64,000 bases of DNA from Burkholderiales bacterium PBB3 (GCA_002256115.1 NKIK01000002.1:124001-188000); one strand, 5' to 3'; numbered from the stretch's first letter, positions 15,251 to 24,714 are shown. Made by a program: numbers and translations. The notes: generated from the letters alone by a model not told the origin.

Positions 15251-16528
15251 CTAACTGACTACACGGTGCGCAAGCCGAGCCACTCCACCCGCAGATGCCA
15301 CCGCACTCTCCAAGAGTGGAATACCCTGCGCAGCGTACGAGCCGCAAAAAAAGACTCGCCGCCCCGGCTGCGCATGAAGCACCTCCAGCTTTTGCAAGTT
15401 GGCTTGGGTTGCCAAGTCGACGATGGGGCGCTGCAAGCTACAGTCTTTCAGCACCAAATCGGCCGCAGGCTCCCGCATGGGGTTGATGGTTTGAAACAGT
15501 GGCTTCTCATCCTGGTAAGCAGGTAGCAAGCGGTTGACCCAAATGCTGATCATGGGCCGATCAAACTCCGGTGACATTACATAGTTCACCGGCCCCCAGT
15601 CGGCTCGGTCTGCGGGCATCAGGCGGGCATCGTGGTGCATCACCACCCGCACCGCGCCGTAGCGCACAGCCCCCAGCACCGCCTGCTCAGCAGCACTAGC
15701 GTCCTCCAGCATCGCCATCACCTGGTTGGCCTGTGTGGCGAAGACGACCGCGTCAAAGGTCTCCACAGTGCCGTCGTCCATGGTGATGACAACCGCATTC
15801 GCTTTGCGGCGCACACTGCGAACGCGCGCATCCAGGCGCAACTGGGCTACGCGGCTGGACAGAGCCTGCGCTATGGTTTGCGCACCGCCCACGGCCCGAT
15901 AAACACTAGAGGCCACAAAGTCGCGGTTGAAATACTTGGCAATCAAATCGGCGGGGTAATCGCGCACCTCTTGGCAGCTCACGGTGTTGATACCAGCAAA
16001 GGCGGGCACCAAAAATCGATCCGTGAACGCGTGGGAGTAGTTTTGCGAATCCAGGTAGTCGCCAATCGTGCGGCCCGCCAATGCGCCTGAAGCCAAGGCC
16101 TGCGGTGCCTGCCAAAGAAAACGCGCCAGATCGAACAAGATGTGCCGCGATGCGCTGCGCAGCCAGGTGCCGGGCGTGACCCAAGGCAAGGTTTTACCTA
16201 AGGCTTGCAGATTGCGATAGCGAAAGTAACTGCTGCCATCCAGATCGGAGAACCCGATGGATGCATCCAGCGCCTCCACCGCCACGCCGGTTTCTGCCAG
16301 CAGGGCAAACAGCTCGGGGTAGTAGCCAGGGTAGATCACCCGCAGGGGCACATCCACCACGCCGCCGGGGGCCTGAACACTGTGCGCGCCTATGCCCAAG
16401 CTCGACTGGCGCTCTAGCAGCGTGACCTGGTTTTCGGCTCCCAAGAACCAGGACGCCGCCAAGCCCGCCATGCCACTGCCAATGATTGCCACACGCTGCT
16501 TTGAGTGTTGCCCTTGATGTTGCTCCAT
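15251..16528 (-). CDS. FAD-dependent oxidoreductase (amine-oxidase-like, COG2907 type)
   Basis: A 425-aa flavoprotein. The N-terminal Rossmann motif VAIIGSGMAGLAASWFLG (about residues 13-30) and LLERQSSLG bind FAD. The C-terminal FFCGSYAAQGIPLLESAVASAGGVARLA closes the FAD site as in flavin amine oxidases and phytoene-desaturase relatives. Members of this group often sit beside cyclopropane-fatty-acid synthase or DUF1365 genes; neither is seen here, so the substrate stays open. The ATG at 16526-16528 gives a short polar leader before the dinucleotide-binding motif. Confidence 0.85.
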   Translation of the reverse strand: MEQHQGQHSKQRVAIIGSGMAGLAASWFLGAENQVTLLERQSSLGIGAHSVQAPGGVVDVPLRVIYPGYYPELFALLAETGVAVEALDASIGFSDLDGSSYFRYRNLQALGKTLPWVTPGTWLRSASRHILFDLARFLWQAPQALASGALAGRTIGDYLDSQNYSHAFTDRFLVPAFAGINTVSCQEVRDYPADLIAKYFNRDFVASSVYRAVGGAQTIAQALSSRVAQLRLDARVRSVRRKANAVVITMDDGTVETFDAVVFATQANQVMAMLEDASAAEQAVLGAVRYGAVRVVMHHDARLMPADRADWGPVNYVMSPEFDRPMISIWVNRLLPAYQDEKPLFQTINPMREPAADLVLKDCSLQRPIVDLATQANLQKLEVLHAQPGRRVFFCGSYAAQGIPLLESAVASAGGVARLAHRVVS

Positions 16529-16687
16529 CCAGTCATGCTAACAGTGGTTTAAAATGCTTCCCGCACCCTGCCAACGCACCGGTGCGGCGCTGAATCCCAT
16601 CGATTCGACAACGCCCATCCCCTCCTCCACCCTTTTTGTTGACCCACGGCCGCCCGGTAGGCTGCCCCTAGTTCTCTTTTTCTAGTT

Positions 16688-17458
16688 TTGACGCGTACCC
16701 ATTTCCATAGTTCAAGCCTGATGCGCACCCTTGCCGACTTGGAGTTGGCGGGCACTGCCGTGGCCGGGTCGGCGTTTGCCGAAAAGCTGGGGCTGTGGGT
16801 GAGCTTTACCGATGCGATTGCTTTGAGTGCACTGCACAGCCAGCCCCCTGCCAACACGCAGATTGCGTTTGCGCGCAAGCCTTCGGCAAAGGGTTTGGAC
16901 ATGGGTGCAGTCATGGGCGACGAAATTGCAAACGTGCGCACGGGCCTGGTGAACTTGATCACACAGCGCGGCGCACTGGCAGGTGGCAAGGCCTATATCA
17001 AACTACCGGAGCCGCCCGACGCAAGCCCTGTGGGCGCTGCGGCCTTTGAGCCCTACCGCCGCTTTTATGCGGCGCACCAGCGGGAGATGGAGGCCAGCTT
17101 GGGGCCACTGCGCACCCGCGTGCGTGCGCTGCTGTCCAAGAATAGCCCCGCACTGAAGCAACTTGCCGCGCTGGACGCTGCGCTAGACACCATTTTGTGC
17201 GACCGCGAAAGCAAGCTGCTGACCAAAGTGGCTTCGCTGTTGCAAAAGCGATTTATGCATTTATTCCGAACCCACCAGCAAGCCCTGCAGGCCAGTGGGC
17301 AAACCGACAAGCCCGAACTGTGGATGAAAAACGGAGCCTGGCTGGCCCGCTTTTGCCACGAGCTGCAAACCGTGCTGCTGGCTGAACTAGACCTGCGCTT
17401 GCAGCCCACATTGGGGCTGCTGGAAGCCTATCAAAACGAGACCCAACCAACGATATGA
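16688..17458 (+). CDS. DUF3348 protein, first gene of the MotAB/Zorya-like cluster
   Basis: A 256-aa, mainly helical protein. Its start (SLMRTLADLELAGTAVAGSAFAEKLGLWVSFTDAIALSALHSQ) and the later segment FARKPSAKGLDMGAVMGDEIANVRTGLVNLI match the DUF3348 family of Burkholderiales. The C-terminal part (LLTKVASLLQKRFMHLFRTHQQALQ ... WLARFCHELQTVLLAELDLRLQPTLGLLEAY) is helical and probably cytoplasmic. A TTG at 16688 gives the expected family length; an ATG at 16721 is an alternative. Its last four bases overlap the start of the DUF802 gene (ATGA), so the cluster is translationally coupled. The molecular role is unknown. Confidence 0.8.
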   Translation: MTRTHFHSSSLMRTLADLELAGTAVAGSAFAEKLGLWVSFTDAIALSALHSQPPANTQIAFARKPSAKGLDMGAVMGDEIANVRTGLVNLITQRGALAGGKAYIKLPEPPDASPVGAAAFEPYRRFYAAHQREMEASLGPLRTRVRALLSKNSPALKQLAALDAALDTILCDRESKLLTKVASLLQKRFMHLFRTHQQALQASGQTDKPELWMKNGAWLARFCHELQTVLLAELDLRLQPTLGLLEAYQNETQPTI

Positions 17459-19473
17459 ACAAGCATTTTTTCAGCGGCGCATTTTTACTGGGCGCGGCCT
17501 TGCTGGCCTGGGTCGCGGTGGGCTTCATCCTGGGTGCCCATGTGCTGGCGCTGGTGATGACACTGATCATTGCCGCCGTATACGCCTTTGGGGCGCTGGA
17601 GCTGCGGCAGTTCCGCTTCGCCACCACCACCTTGTCTTCTGCGTTGGAGTCCATACCCGTTGGAATGGACAGCCTGGATGCCTGGCTGGGCCAAGTGCAT
17701 GCATCGCTGCGCAACGCTGTGCGCCTGCGCACCGAGGGCGAGCGCATCGGCCTGCCCGGACCCGTGCTGACGCCATATCTGGTGGGCCTGTTGGTGATGC
17801 TGGGCATGCTGGGGACTTTTCTGGGTATGGTCGTTACGCTCAATGGTGCAGTGTTTGCACTGGAAGGCACGACCGATCTGGCCGCCATGCGCGCCGCCTT
17901 TGCCACGCCTATCAAGGGCCTGGGCTTGGCCTTCGGTACCTCGGTCGCGGGCGTGGCCTCGTCGGCCCTGTTGGGTTTGATGTCCGCATTGAGCAGACGC
18001 GAGCGGCTGCAAGCCGCGCAGCTGCTGGACACCAAAATTGCCACCACGCTGCGCAGCTTTTCGCTCACGCACCAACGGCAGGAGGCCTACCAGGCGCTGC
18101 AAGCCCAGTCGCAGGCACTGCCCGCGGTGGTGAATCAACTGCAAGCCATGATGCTGCAGATGGAGCGCATGGGTCAGCAGCTCCATGAGCGCTTGATCAG
18201 CAACCAGGAGAGCTTTCATGGTCATGTAAAAGGCGTCTACACCGATCTGGCCTTGTCGGTGGACAAGTCGCTGCGCGACAGCCTGAGCCGTAGCGCGCAG
18301 ATTGCTGGAGACAGCTTGAAGCCCGTGGTGCAGACCGCGATGGAAGGCATTGCGCAAGAGGCTAAGCAAACGCACTTGCGCATGGTGGACGCAGCGCAAC
18401 TGCAACTGGACGGCTTGTCGAGCAAGCTGCTGGCCCATGCGAGCAGCACGCAGGCAGAGCACGCGGCAACCGATCGCCAGCGCCTGCAGGTCTGGACAGA
18501 CTCCCTTGAGAGAATGGCAGCTGCGGTGCACCAAGAATGGCAGCAGACCAGCACCCAAACACGCGAACAGCAAGCTCAGATGTGCGACACCCTGGTCACT
18601 ACGGCGCAGACCCTGTCTGCCCAATCCGATGCCAGTGCACGCCATACGCTGGAGCAAATCGGCCGATTGATGTCCAGCACGGAAGCGCTGGTGCACTCGC
18701 GTATGCAATCCGAAGCAACCTGGACGCAACAGCACACCGAGCGCATGGATCAGATGGTCAAGCTGCTGCAAACCGAGCTGGGCGCACTGCGCGACCAGGA
18801 AGCCCTGCGTGGTGATGCTGCCGTGGCACGCTTAAGTGAATTGCAAACTGCAGTCACCCAGCACTTGTCCAGCTTGGGCACTGCGTTAGAGGAGCCGCTC
18901 ACCCGCCTGATACACACCGCCGCCGAAGCGCCACGCGCCGCCGCAGAAGTCATTGGCCAGCTTCGCCAGGAAATATCCAACAGCGCAGCGCGCGACAACG
19001 AACTGCTGGAAGAACGTAGCCGTATTCTGGACACGCTCAATGCCCTGCTGACCTCGATCCGCCACGCATCGGTGGAGCAGCGCGAAGTCATTGATTCCCT
19101 GGTGGCATCGTCCGCCGTGGCCTTGCAGCAGGCAGGTAGCGATTTCTCGGACAAACTGGGCGTGGAGGCGACTAAGCTTGCCGACGTGGCCGCCCATGTG
19201 AGCAGCAGCGCGGTAGAAGTATCGAGCCTGAGCGAGGCCTTTGGCTTTGCGGTGCGCTCGTTTGCCGATGCCAATGACAAACTGATTGGCAACCTGCAAC
19301 GCATTGAAGGCGCGATGGACAAGTCCATGCTGCGCAGCGATGAGCAACTGGCCTACTACGTGGCCCAGGCGCGCGAGATTATTGACTTGAGCATCAGTTC
19401 GCAAAAGCAGGTGTTTGACGAGCTGCGGCAATTGCCATTGGCGCAGGCGCAGCAAGCCGAAGAGGTGAACTGA
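17455..19473 (+). CDS. DUF802 membrane protein: MotA/ExbB-like channel with long coiled-coil tail
   Basis: A 672-aa protein. Four helices: residues 5-25, 28-48, 104-128 and about 152-178. The last two carry a MotA/TolQ/ExbB-like pattern (VMLGMLGTFLGMVVTLNGAV and AFATPIKGLGLAFGTSVAGVASSALLGLMSAL). Residues about 180-665 are a Gln/Glu/Ala-rich predicted coiled coil. This plan, a proton-channel-like base with a very long cytoplasmic helical tail, is that of ZorA in Zorya defence systems. The next gene encodes the MotB/ZorB-like partner. It overlaps the upstream gene by four bases and the downstream gene by one. Function in defence is inferred, not shown. Confidence 0.85.
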   Translation: MNKHFFSGAFLLGAALLAWVAVGFILGAHVLALVMTLIIAAVYAFGALELRQFRFATTTLSSALESIPVGMDSLDAWLGQVHASLRNAVRLRTEGERIGLPGPVLTPYLVGLLVMLGMLGTFLGMVVTLNGAVFALEGTTDLAAMRAAFATPIKGLGLAFGTSVAGVASSALLGLMSALSRRERLQAAQLLDTKIATTLRSFSLTHQRQEAYQALQAQSQALPAVVNQLQAMMLQMERMGQQLHERLISNQESFHGHVKGVYTDLALSVDKSLRDSLSRSAQIAGDSLKPVVQTAMEGIAQEAKQTHLRMVDAAQLQLDGLSSKLLAHASSTQAEHAATDRQRLQVWTDSLERMAAAVHQEWQQTSTQTREQQAQMCDTLVTTAQTLSAQSDASARHTLEQIGRLMSSTEALVHSRMQSEATWTQQHTERMDQMVKLLQTELGALRDQEALRGDAAVARLSELQTAVTQHLSSLGTALEEPLTRLIHTAAEAPRAAAEVIGQLRQEISNSAARDNELLEERSRILDTLNALLTSIRHASVEQREVIDSLVASSAVALQQAGSDFSDKLGVEATKLADVAAHVSSSAVEVSSLSEAFGFAVRSFADANDKLIGNLQRIEGAMDKSMLRSDEQLAYYVAQAREIIDLSISSQKQVFDELRQLPLAQAQQAEEVN

Positions 19474-20114
19474 TGGACGATAGCGACGCAGGCCTGGAGC
19501 AGACCGCGCCGGTGTGGGCCGCCTTTGGCGATCTGATGTCGGGCCTGCTGGGCGCTTTTGTGCTGCTGCTGGTGGGTGTGCTGGTGGTGCAGATGCAACT
19601 GGCAACACAGCTCGAAGATGAGGTGAAGAAGCGCCAAGTGGAAGAGCAGCGCCGCGAGAGCCTAGAGAAGGCCTTGGCCGGACCCCTCGCATCGGGCCGC
19701 ATCACCGTGAGCAATGGGCGCATTGGCATCAGTGGCAAGGTCTTGTTTGCGCTCAACTCTGACAAGTTGCAGCCCGAGGGACAGCAGCTGCTGGTGAGCC
19801 TGGTGGAGCCTCTGCGCGCCTACCTGGGCACGCGGGATGAGTTGCTGATGGTGAGCGGATTTACCGACGACCGATCGGTACGCGGCAGCAACGCCAAGTT
19901 TGCCGACAACTGGGAGTTGTCTGCCCAGCGCGCGCTGACCGTGACGCGCACACTGATCGACGCGGGCATGCCGTCCTCATTGGTGTTTGCCGCAGCCTTT
20001 GGCTCTGAGCAACCGGTTACGCCCAATGTGGACGACAAATCCCGCTCAGAAAACCGGCGCGTGGAGATGGCCCCGGTGCCCCGCGGTGCGCGGGCTCGCA
20101 ACGCAACCCCATGA
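19473..20114 (+). CDS. MotB/ZorB-like OmpA-family protein
   Basis: A 213-aa protein with one N-terminal helix (about residues 14-45). The motif FGDLMSGLLGAFVLLLVGVLVV places an aspartate (D20) at the position of the proton-carrying Asp of MotB and ZorB. A short linker leads to an OmpA/MotB peptidoglycan-binding domain (residues about 75-205): VLFALNSDKLQPEGQQLL, VSGFTDDRS, NWELSAQRALTVTRTLIDAG and SENRRVEM. It should anchor to peptidoglycan and form the stator with the DUF802 protein. Its ATG overlaps the upstream stop (TGATG), and its stop overlaps the next ATG (ATGA). Confidence 0.9.
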   Translation: MDDSDAGLEQTAPVWAAFGDLMSGLLGAFVLLLVGVLVVQMQLATQLEDEVKKRQVEEQRRESLEKALAGPLASGRITVSNGRIGISGKVLFALNSDKLQPEGQQLLVSLVEPLRAYLGTRDELLMVSGFTDDRSVRGSNAKFADNWELSAQRALTVTRTLIDAGMPSSLVFAAAFGSEQPVTPNVDDKSRSENRRVEMAPVPRGARARNATP

Positions 20115-20776
20115 CAGTCGAGGCAGACAGCGCCATCGCCGCATCGCCCGCCGCTGCATTGAGCGACTGCGCGCAGGCACTGGCGTTGCTGCGTCAGCAG
20201 GGTGCGGATCAATTGAGCCCCGTGGATTTCCACTACATGGAGGCATTGGCGCAGCGGCTGGGCGGCCAAGCGCCCCATGTGCGGCACATTCTGGAAGGCA
20301 AACTGGCAGTGGCTTTGGCCGCGTACCGGGCCCGCTTTGCTCTAACGCAAAGCGATGTGAAAGCTCCCCAGCACCAGGCAGCACCTGCCCACGCCACAGT
20401 ACAAACACCTTTGGGCGAGCTGGTGCGCGCTATGGCACACCACACCGCTGAGCCTGAAGCTCGCAGCTGGATCGCCGCCCGGAATTCGCGCACGGAGCTG
20501 AAGTCCGTACGCAACTTCAGAAACACCTGGTCCAAACTAAGCGCACAAAAGCAGGTGTCGCAAGCCTTGGGACAGGCCCCCAAAAATGCCGGGCCCATCA
20601 ACTCGCACATGCTGGTGCTGCGGTCGCTGGAGTTGATGCGGGATATCTCCCCTGACTATCTGAATCGCTTTATGTCGTATGCCGATACTTTGTTGTGTCT
20701 GGATCAAAGTGACTTGTCTGCAAAACCAGCCACCAAAAAAGCAGCCACCCGAGTCAAAGCTGCAACGCCCACTTAA
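20111..20776 (+). CDS. DUF2894 protein, last gene of the MotAB/Zorya-like cluster
   Basis: A 221-aa soluble protein. A helical N-terminal part (ALALLRQQGADQLSPVDFHYMEALAQRLGGQAPHVRHILEGKLAVALAAYRARF) is followed by a variable linker. A conserved-looking C-terminal part then follows: SRTELKSVRNFRNTWSKLSAQKQVSQALGQAPKNAGPINSHMLVLRSLELMRDISPDYLNRFMSYADTLLCL. This matches DUF2894 of Burkholderiales. The tail is Lys/Ala/Thr rich. ATGA overlap with the OmpA gene. It faces the DUF6493 gene with 13 bp between the stops. Its position suggests an effector or accessory factor for the channel pair; no enzymatic motif was found. Confidence 0.8.
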   Translation: MTVEADSAIAASPAAALSDCAQALALLRQQGADQLSPVDFHYMEALAQRLGGQAPHVRHILEGKLAVALAAYRARFALTQSDVKAPQHQAAPAHATVQTPLGELVRAMAHHTAEPEARSWIAARNSRTELKSVRNFRNTWSKLSAQKQVSQALGQAPKNAGPINSHMLVLRSLELMRDISPDYLNRFMSYADTLLCLDQSDLSAKPATKKAATRVKAATPT

Positions 20777-20789
20777 GGGACGGGATTTA

Positions 20790-23354
20790 CTAAGCTAGCA
20801 AGCCTTGCGCCGCGGCCTTGCTTTTGCCTGTCAGTCGCATCGCGGTCAGCGCTGCGCGCGTAACCGGCGGCATAGCTAGGCCATGGGTCAATTGCAACTC
20901 CAGCATCAGCTCCAGCAAGGGCGCCAAGTCTCTACGGGGCGCCTCCGGGCGCACCGCCACCATGGCACACAACAGGGCATACACCACAGCGGACATCACG
21001 GCATCGGCCTGCGCGGCAGCGGCCAAACTCTTGCCGTAACGCGAGCCTTTCACCAAGGGTGTAGCCCATAGACTGGCCAGGGTCTCGCCCATAGCAGTCA
21101 TGGACAAACGGCCATCTTGCACGCTGCGCACCAGCACGTCCACCGCCAGTGCCGTTTGGCCAGGCTCTTTGCCGGCTAGTGCGACTGCCAGCGTCAAGTG
21201 CGCCATGGGTGTAATCGGTGTGGTGGGCTGCAGCAGCACATCCAAATAGGCGCGGTTTTGCCAAGTGGCTTCCCACCAGTCCAGGTTGTTGCCCAAGGCA
21301 TGGGCTGCTTCTGCAAAAAAAGGCTCCAGGTCAGATGGCAACAAACTAGCGGCAAAACCGATGCAAGCAGCATCGCTCTCTGTTTGCCAGCGCCCCGCGG
21401 TCACATTGCTGAGATGCTTGACCTTGAGCAAATCTGTCAACCCGACTTGGTCATCTACCACCACCGGCGGCTCGACACCGATGTGCAAGCTGTGAAAGAC
21501 ATACTCACCATCGCTGCTGCTGACGGACCAACTCAGCTTGGCGGCAAAGGCATGTTGCTCACCACCTGCAGGCAGCACCCGCATCTGCGCAAACGCCTGC
21601 TCATATGCGGCAGGCGCAAATCCTGCGCGCTGAAAGGCCGCTTGGCGCAGCCGCAGCTGCGCTGGGTCAATGAACCCACCCCGGTGCGTAGCTGCCGACA
21701 ATGGCGGCAAGCCCAACCCCTGGCGAGCCTGCGCCAACAGGCTCTGCGTACGCCACGCAATAAAATCTTTGCTGCTGGGTGGGCCGCCGGACTTTGGCGT
21801 CATCGCAGTTGCGTCCACGCTCCCTCCCAGGGCACACACCATCAACTGCGCCAATGCAAAACCCAAAGGCTTCTCATCCCAAGCCAATCGCTTGGCGCGT
21901 TTCTTCAGCGCGCTGAACGCAGCATGGTCATGCGGCGGTATGGGGGCCATGCGCACCAGGGCTTCGGCAGCTCGCTCCCAGGCATCCACGTCAGCGGGGT
22001 TTTCAAAGACATAGGCGATACATTCAATCAAGTCGTTGATGCCCGCTATCGGCAGCAAGGCCCGGGTCGAATCCAGTGGCGACAGATTCACCCCGCCGGG
22101 GTTTGCAGTGGCGGGTTTGGGTACAGGGGGTGATGCAGTGGCCACGGGCGTATCGGCACCCAGCAAAGCAGCCAAGGCGGCTTGGTTCACCGCCGCCACA
22201 AACGGCAAATAGCCTTGGGCCACCGCCTGTCCCGCTGCATCCAGCCCCCAGATTTTTAGGCAGGTAATCGCTTTTTTTTGCACATCGGCACCACTGTGGG
22301 CCAAAGCATGGGCGGCAATGCAGCTCACGTGGGTGGCCTGTGCCGGGTCTCTTTTAACAAGCTGCCCCAGCAGTTCTAGCGCTGACAACACGCGCCCTTT
22401 TACTGCCGACGAAACCACCGCTTGCATGGCGTCGCACAGGGCGGCATCCTCCACACAGCCCGCTGCGTACAGACGGGCAACAGCGTCCATGGCCAAACTC
22501 ACGGTGGGCGCAATGCGGCTATGGCAGAGCGCCAGGTAGCGCGGGGCAAACGCGGCCATCTCGTCTACTGTGGGAGCCAACATGTCATGGAAGCGCGAGA
22601 ACCAGCCCGACTTGAACTGTGGCCAATCACAGGCCAGGGTGCCCAAGGTTTTGTCCAGCAATTGCGTGCGGCTGTAAAAGCCAAGCTGGCACAAGCTTAT
22701 GAAAGCGGTGCTCCAGTACAGGGCCGGGTCGTGGCAGTACTTTTCAACTGCGGCAAAGCTGGCGTCCGAGGGGCCTTCCCGGTCAAACAGAGCCAACAAG
22801 AATGGGGCTAAGCCAGGGTCGGCCTCAACATGCTTGAGGACGACATTGGACTCCTGGCGCAGGTCACCAAAGAACAGACTTTCCCGATATTCTTCGGTGT
22901 CCGGGCGTGGCAATAGGCCTGCTGCCACCGCCCGGTGAATATGGTGGCGGTAGTGCCAGCCGTGTTCACCGCGCAACTGCTTATCCAGATTTTGGGCAGA
23001 TAGGGCTGGGCGGTAGCGCTGCTGGTAGGCGGCAATATCCTGCACGCCAATATGCATCCAGTAGTCTTCTGGCTTTGCGTCCGGCGTGCACATAAAGCGG
23101 GCCATCTCTACCGCGCGGAAGAGTCGATTCGCGTGGGCGTAGTCATAGTCGACCGCGGCCGTGGGGTCGCTCGCGCGCGGTTTGCGCACCAGCTTCCAGC
23201 GGTCTATCACCAGCGCGTGCACACCGAAGAGCGCTGCAGCCCGCTCAGCGGCTGCCATGCCATCCACCGTGTCCATCACCCCGCTGATGTCGCCCGCCAG
23301 AATGCACCGCCCCAAAGGTGTGTCGTAAAAAGGGTTGGCTTCGGCTTCAGACAT
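20790..23354 (-). CDS. DUF6493 large helical-repeat protein
   Basis: An 854-aa protein, alanine- and leucine-rich with helical repeats. Part resembles HEAT/ARM units (CIAAHALAHSGADVQKKAITCLKIWGLDAAGQAVAQGYLPFVAAVNQAALAALLG). The N-terminal half has PFYDTPLGRCILAGDISGVMDTVDGM and RFMCTPDAKPEDYWMHIGVQDIAAY. This fits DUF6493, a family with no proven function that commonly neighbours SWIM zinc-finger genes. The ATG at 23352-23354 lies 7 bp after the SWIM gene stop, so the two form an operon. HEAT-like repeats suggest a scaffold or nucleic-acid/protein-binding role. Confidence 0.75.
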   Translation of the reverse strand: MSEAEANPFYDTPLGRCILAGDISGVMDTVDGMAAAERAAALFGVHALVIDRWKLVRKPRASDPTAAVDYDYAHANRLFRAVEMARFMCTPDAKPEDYWMHIGVQDIAAYQQRYRPALSAQNLDKQLRGEHGWHYRHHIHRAVAAGLLPRPDTEEYRESLFFGDLRQESNVVLKHVEADPGLAPFLLALFDREGPSDASFAAVEKYCHDPALYWSTAFISLCQLGFYSRTQLLDKTLGTLACDWPQFKSGWFSRFHDMLAPTVDEMAAFAPRYLALCHSRIAPTVSLAMDAVARLYAAGCVEDAALCDAMQAVVSSAVKGRVLSALELLGQLVKRDPAQATHVSCIAAHALAHSGADVQKKAITCLKIWGLDAAGQAVAQGYLPFVAAVNQAALAALLGADTPVATASPPVPKPATANPGGVNLSPLDSTRALLPIAGINDLIECIAYVFENPADVDAWERAAEALVRMAPIPPHDHAAFSALKKRAKRLAWDEKPLGFALAQLMVCALGGSVDATAMTPKSGGPPSSKDFIAWRTQSLLAQARQGLGLPPLSAATHRGGFIDPAQLRLRQAAFQRAGFAPAAYEQAFAQMRVLPAGGEQHAFAAKLSWSVSSSDGEYVFHSLHIGVEPPVVVDDQVGLTDLLKVKHLSNVTAGRWQTESDAACIGFAASLLPSDLEPFFAEAAHALGNNLDWWEATWQNRAYLDVLLQPTTPITPMAHLTLAVALAGKEPGQTALAVDVLVRSVQDGRLSMTAMGETLASLWATPLVKGSRYGKSLAAAAQADAVMSAVVYALLCAMVAVRPEAPRRDLAPLLELMLELQLTHGLAMPPVTRAALTAMRLTGKSKAAAQGLLA

Positions 23355-23361
23355 GGGTGTT

Positions 23362-24714
23362 TCAAGAGGTCAAAGTTGCTCGGAAAGCCAGGGCCGCCAG
23401 CACGTGCTTGCATGGCCCGCGTTCGCCCTGGTGTTTGGCAAACCAGGGGCAGGTGCAACGCAACAGGCCATCCTGCTCACGCACGCGGTAACTCACATCC
23501 GCACTGCGCACCAGGGCCTCTAGCGGTGCGGTGCTGAGCAGCTGCACAGCATCCGACTGCAGCAATGCGCGCGCATCCGCCAGGCGGGGATGCATGTCTT
23601 CGAGCAGGCTTAAATCAAAAGGCAGCAAACGGTGAAAGTAGGCTTGGTGCACCAGATCAAAGCCCACCAGCCCGGATGCGCCCAGCACCTGCAAAGCATG
23701 GTCCACCGCAGGCTCGGGCCAGCCAAGCTGTTGCGCCATTGCATCGACGCGCAAAGTGTCTTGCCAATGCAGTTGTGCCCGCACGGCGGATGTGGGGTGA
23801 CTGTCATCTGCCAACACCAAGGCGTGCAGGGCCTGCCCTTCACCCGAAAAACCACGCCAGACTTCAGCGCTCAGCACCAGGGTCAGACGCATGGAACCAA
23901 AATCCACACACCAGGCGCTGGCCTGGGCCTGGCCGTCGGTAAACAGACTCAGCGACTTGGCCTTGGGGAGCAAGTTCTCCAGCACGCGCAGGCGTGTACC
24001 GTCGGTAAAGCGCACACCGCCGCCGTCGCTTTGTGTGGTGGTGCGCAAGCCCTGCGGCCCCGCCACCACCCACAGGGGCATCTTGCTGGTAGAAGCCTTG
24101 GGCAAACTGCGCAAGAAGCGCAGACCGGCCACTGCACTCACCTCAAAGACCTTATGCATGGCCGCCTGGTAGGCCTGCACTGCCACCATGCTGCGCAACC
24201 ACCGCAGGGGTAGTTCTACTTTTTTCTCCAGCACCTGCGTGCCTGCGGTGCGCAGCGCAAACTCCGTGCGCCCCACCGATAGCGCCAGCCCATCGGCATC
24301 GCGCACCTTGGCCAACGCCGCACGCATGGGGGCGTTGAAGTCAATATTGGTGGTGCCCTTACCCACCAGGTCACCTGCATAGGCTGCGGGCTCTAGATCG
24401 ACCCGAATATAGGTGCTACAGCAGGCCGAGAAGCCCTCCAGGCGCAGGGTGCCGCCACCCGCCGTGACAACGGGGTCGGCCAAGGCAATGGCCAGCCCCA
24501 CCGAGTTCGCAGGCGTAAAAAACCGCGACCCCACCAGCAGATGCACAGCGCTGAGCAGTTGGGCTGCAAGCTGCGGCTGGTTCAGCACGCCATCAAAAAA
24601 GTGGGGATGCGCAGCCTCCCCTGGCGAAGAGGTGGCTAACTTGAGCTGTGCGCCCCCAGCAAAGTCCAACTGCGAGGGTTCCAGGTAGCGGTAGGTGTGG
24701 GCGAATTGGGCCAT
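23362..24714 (-). CDS. SWIM zinc-finger protein
   Basis: A 450-aa protein ending in a SWIM motif: YRVREQDGLLRCTCPWFAKHQGERGPCKHVLAALAFR (C-x-C ... C-x-H). SWIM fingers bind DNA or proteins and occur in MuDR transposases, MEK kinase 1 and many bacterial proteins near MoxR or DUF6493 genes. The N-terminal 380 residues have no recognised catalytic motif. The ATG at 24712-24714 (MAQFAHTYRYLEPSQLDFAGG) was chosen because the upstream extension starts with TTG and looks non-coding. It is the first gene of a pair with DUF6493. Confidence 0.8.
   Translation of the reverse strand: MAQFAHTYRYLEPSQLDFAGGAQLKLATSSPGEAAHPHFFDGVLNQPQLAAQLLSAVHLLVGSRFFTPANSVGLAIALADPVVTAGGGTLRLEGFSACCSTYIRVDLEPAAYAGDLVGKGTTNIDFNAPMRAALAKVRDADGLALSVGRTEFALRTAGTQVLEKKVELPLRWLRSMVAVQAYQAAMHKVFEVSAVAGLRFLRSLPKASTSKMPLWVVAGPQGLRTTTQSDGGGVRFTDGTRLRVLENLLPKAKSLSLFTDGQAQASAWCVDFGSMRLTLVLSAEVWRGFSGEGQALHALVLADDSHPTSAVRAQLHWQDTLRVDAMAQQLGWPEPAVDHALQVLGASGLVGFDLVHQAYFHRLLPFDLSLLEDMHPRLADARALLQSDAVQLLSTAPLEALVRSADVSYRVREQDGLLRCTCPWFAKHQGERGPCKHVLAALAFRATLTS

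Noticed and set aside
16561..16587. CCGCACC...GGTGCGG inverted repeat with an internal CGCACCGGTGCG palindrome upstream of the DUF3348 gene
   Set aside because: The repeat is real, but it is GC-rich, lies 100 bp from the start codon and has no second copy; too little to assign as an operator.
17485..18771. A 428-codon open frame antisense to the DUF802 gene
   Set aside because: Low-complexity Gln/His/Leu-rich translation and no ribosome site; explained by codon bias of the coiled-coil gene.
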